DNA of 64,000 bases from Leptobrachium leishanense (taxonomy: Eukaryota > Chordata > Amphibia > Anura > Megophryidae). The stretch spans positions 276,687,662-276,751,661 of the forward strand of contig CM019064.1 in the NCBI GenBank assembly GCA_009667805.1, read 5' to 3'. The translations under genes were made by a program, and so were the position numbers. The notes beneath the pieces were generated by a model, which saw nothing but the letters and a program-made list of their open reading frames with translations, searched no databases and was not told the DNA's origin. This document shows positions 62,301 to 64,000 of this stretch, piece by piece; within the stretch, counting starts at the first letter, position 1; each line of letters opens with the position of its first letter.

Positions 62301-63740
62301 AATTACCGAAGAATGGTCTTTGTTATTGCACCGAGGAACAACAGCAAATCGAGAATAGCAGCAGAATACTTCTATGGAAGAATAACCGTGTTACCATTGG
62401 TTACTGTTTTTCAAGATTGCTTGAAGCAACCGTGTCTGCCATTGCTAAATGTTGATTCTCTTGAAAGCAGTTTGCCATATTTGATAAAACGGTAATTTTT
62501 TGCACTATATTGTGAAACTCCGAAGTGGTCAGGATGAGTAGCGTGGTCCTTTAAGTAAATTAAATACTAATACATGAAATGTGTATGAATATGTTGCCTT
62601 GCTCCCAATTAACTTTTTGTTGTCGTTTATTGTATAACATTTGCTGCTGTTTTGATATCTCATAAAATTGTATTTGAGATGGAATATTAGCTTGTCCATT
62701 GTCATCTTCCATCTTTTTCACATATCCTTCCAAGCATAAATCTCAAGCTGTTACTTTAAATCTTTAAATCTAAATTAAACATTTTACTCTTGAGGCAATT
62801 GCCTGACCTTTTCAGCATCACTTACGTCTGGATTTGTTTTGTCAACTGGTTTTACTTGTATTTGTTACATTGATCCTTTTTCTAACTTTGTATTTGTGTA
62901 CAATCAGATAAGTAAGAAAGCATTAAAGATATTTTGTCTTTAGTAATTCTTTAGACAGAAATCAATCAAGATCAAGCACTTTTCTTCTGCATAGGTACAC
63001 ATAATATTCTGCACTTCTGATCATGTATAAATTTAGCAATATAAATTTCCTCCATGCCTACGCTAAACTCATGCTCCGTAATTGCTGACTTTCATGGAAT
63101 ACGTCATATTTTCAAATTATTATCTATTGTACCGTCCAAAATATGCAAATGTCAATGCTTAGACAGCTGGACATTTTGACTAATGTCAATGATTTAGACT
63201 CCATAAACATAACTGTTAGGCTTAGAAAAAAGCTGGAGACTCTAGGAGATCACAAAAATCCTCAGTCTTCCCAAAGATCCATGGTGCATAATTAGGGCAG
63301 GTTTTAAGGTTTGTGTGACCAGGTGCAAAGTGAAATGCAAATCAGCACAGACCTTTCCAAACATAGTTAGTTCCCACAGATCCCTGTGATTGAAGGCCCA
63401 AATGCAAGAATATTATTTGCGACGGGGGCTGAGAGAGTAATATAATTTGCATTATTTAGATATGCATTTTTATTTTTTATCGCTACTCTAGCCATTTCTT
63501 ACCTCCATGGATTGCGAAGAAGTAACTGTTCCCACACGATCTAGGGTGGTTTGGCATCTCAGGGATTTCAGAGGCCCTGCTGCACATTACTGCCCTTTTG
63601 TTGTCATTCAAGATGATTACTGTTCAGGGTGCCCTCTGAAGAAAGTTATGCGAGGAACATGATTTAAAACATGATTTAAGCTTTACTCAAAGCCTGCCAT
63701 CCAGGCTAGTATTCCCTGGATTCTCCATCTCATGACGGGT
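62301..63740. other. Unassigned AT-rich DNA
   Basis: No gene or repeat recognised in about 1.4 kb. Confidence 0.5.
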
Positions 63741-64000
63741 CTATTCACAAAGTGCCAAAATTGTGTGCAACTTCTGTGCTTTGTGTTTCGGGACATTTCG
63801 CCACACTTTGCCGGAAATATGGTGAATTCACTATTCAGTGCATAGCCACCGTATTTTCTCGAAATTGGAGTCACAAAGTTATCGAACATTGGTGAAAACC
63901 TCTGAGCTGCACCGATAACCTCTGAATTGCGCCGAATTGGCATTGACGAATTCCACCACACTGCAGAACAACAACAAAAAAACAGAAGTCTTCTCCTAAT
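63741..64000. mobile_element. Probable MITE cut by the window end
   Basis: GGGTCTATTCACAAAGTGCC resembles the start of the 16170 element, and the following sequence is full of CCGAA, CACCG and GAATTC words like the hairpin-rich families. The right end lies outside the window. Confidence 0.4.

Overview
This window reads as repeat-rich, AT-leaning non-coding vertebrate DNA, most probably from a frog or toad. The guess rests on the mixture seen: L1 and L2-type LINE remains, many non-autonomous hAT elements, TTAA-flanked fold-back elements, TTA-flanked Harbinger-like MITEs and solo LTRs. Species cannot be named from sequence alone. I found no convincing exon of a cellular gene, no tRNA or rRNA gene, no CRISPR array and no bacterial-type operon. 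The only recognisable proteins are broken retrotransposon proteins: L1 ORF1 and ORF2 on the minus strand (46592-47579 and 42510-46288) and a short L2-type reverse transcriptase piece (26474-26749, minus).

Layout. 1-6334: mostly unique DNA with two TTAA fold-back MITEs and one Harbinger-like MITE. 6343-8062: a 1.7 kb hAT-type element with a perfect 8-bp target duplication, internal minisatellites and a nested MITE. 8100-14054: a dense stack of a hairpin-rich CAGGG element, a second hAT, a Harbinger MITE, an ERV-like solo LTR split by a 1.1 kb TTAA element, and a second direct copy of that TTAA element. 16.9-17.4 kb: LTR-like block. 18.2-19.2 kb: CAGGG element carrying a LINE 3' end. 20.2-21.5 kb: hAT within hAT. 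24.0-26.8 kb: TTAA MITE next to an L2 remnant that is itself split by a CAGGG element. 27.5-36.9 kb: scattered MITEs in quiet DNA, then a TTAA composite. 36984-39496: composite hAT. 40.4-41.2 kb: CAGGG element. 41316-48273: a hAT that received a tandem array and then a 5.46 kb L1. 50-52.7 kb: nested element, paired hairpins and a LINE end. 54.3-58.7 kb: more repeats, including a solo LTR split by a CAGGG element. 60.6-62.3 kb: a short hAT MITE and a clean 840-bp solo LTR.

Nothing here works together as a pathway. What the window does record is the order of insertion, because many elements keep exact target-site duplications inside one another. The most unusual patterns are: a two-hairpin module recurring in one orientation at several loci; a ~55-bp tandem unit shared by hAT elements whose termini differ; and a ~0.9 kb CAGGG family whose length is largely a chain of hairpins and which leaves 3-bp duplications of varied sequence. 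All boundaries were read by eye; family names are assigned from termini and target duplications, not from database matches.
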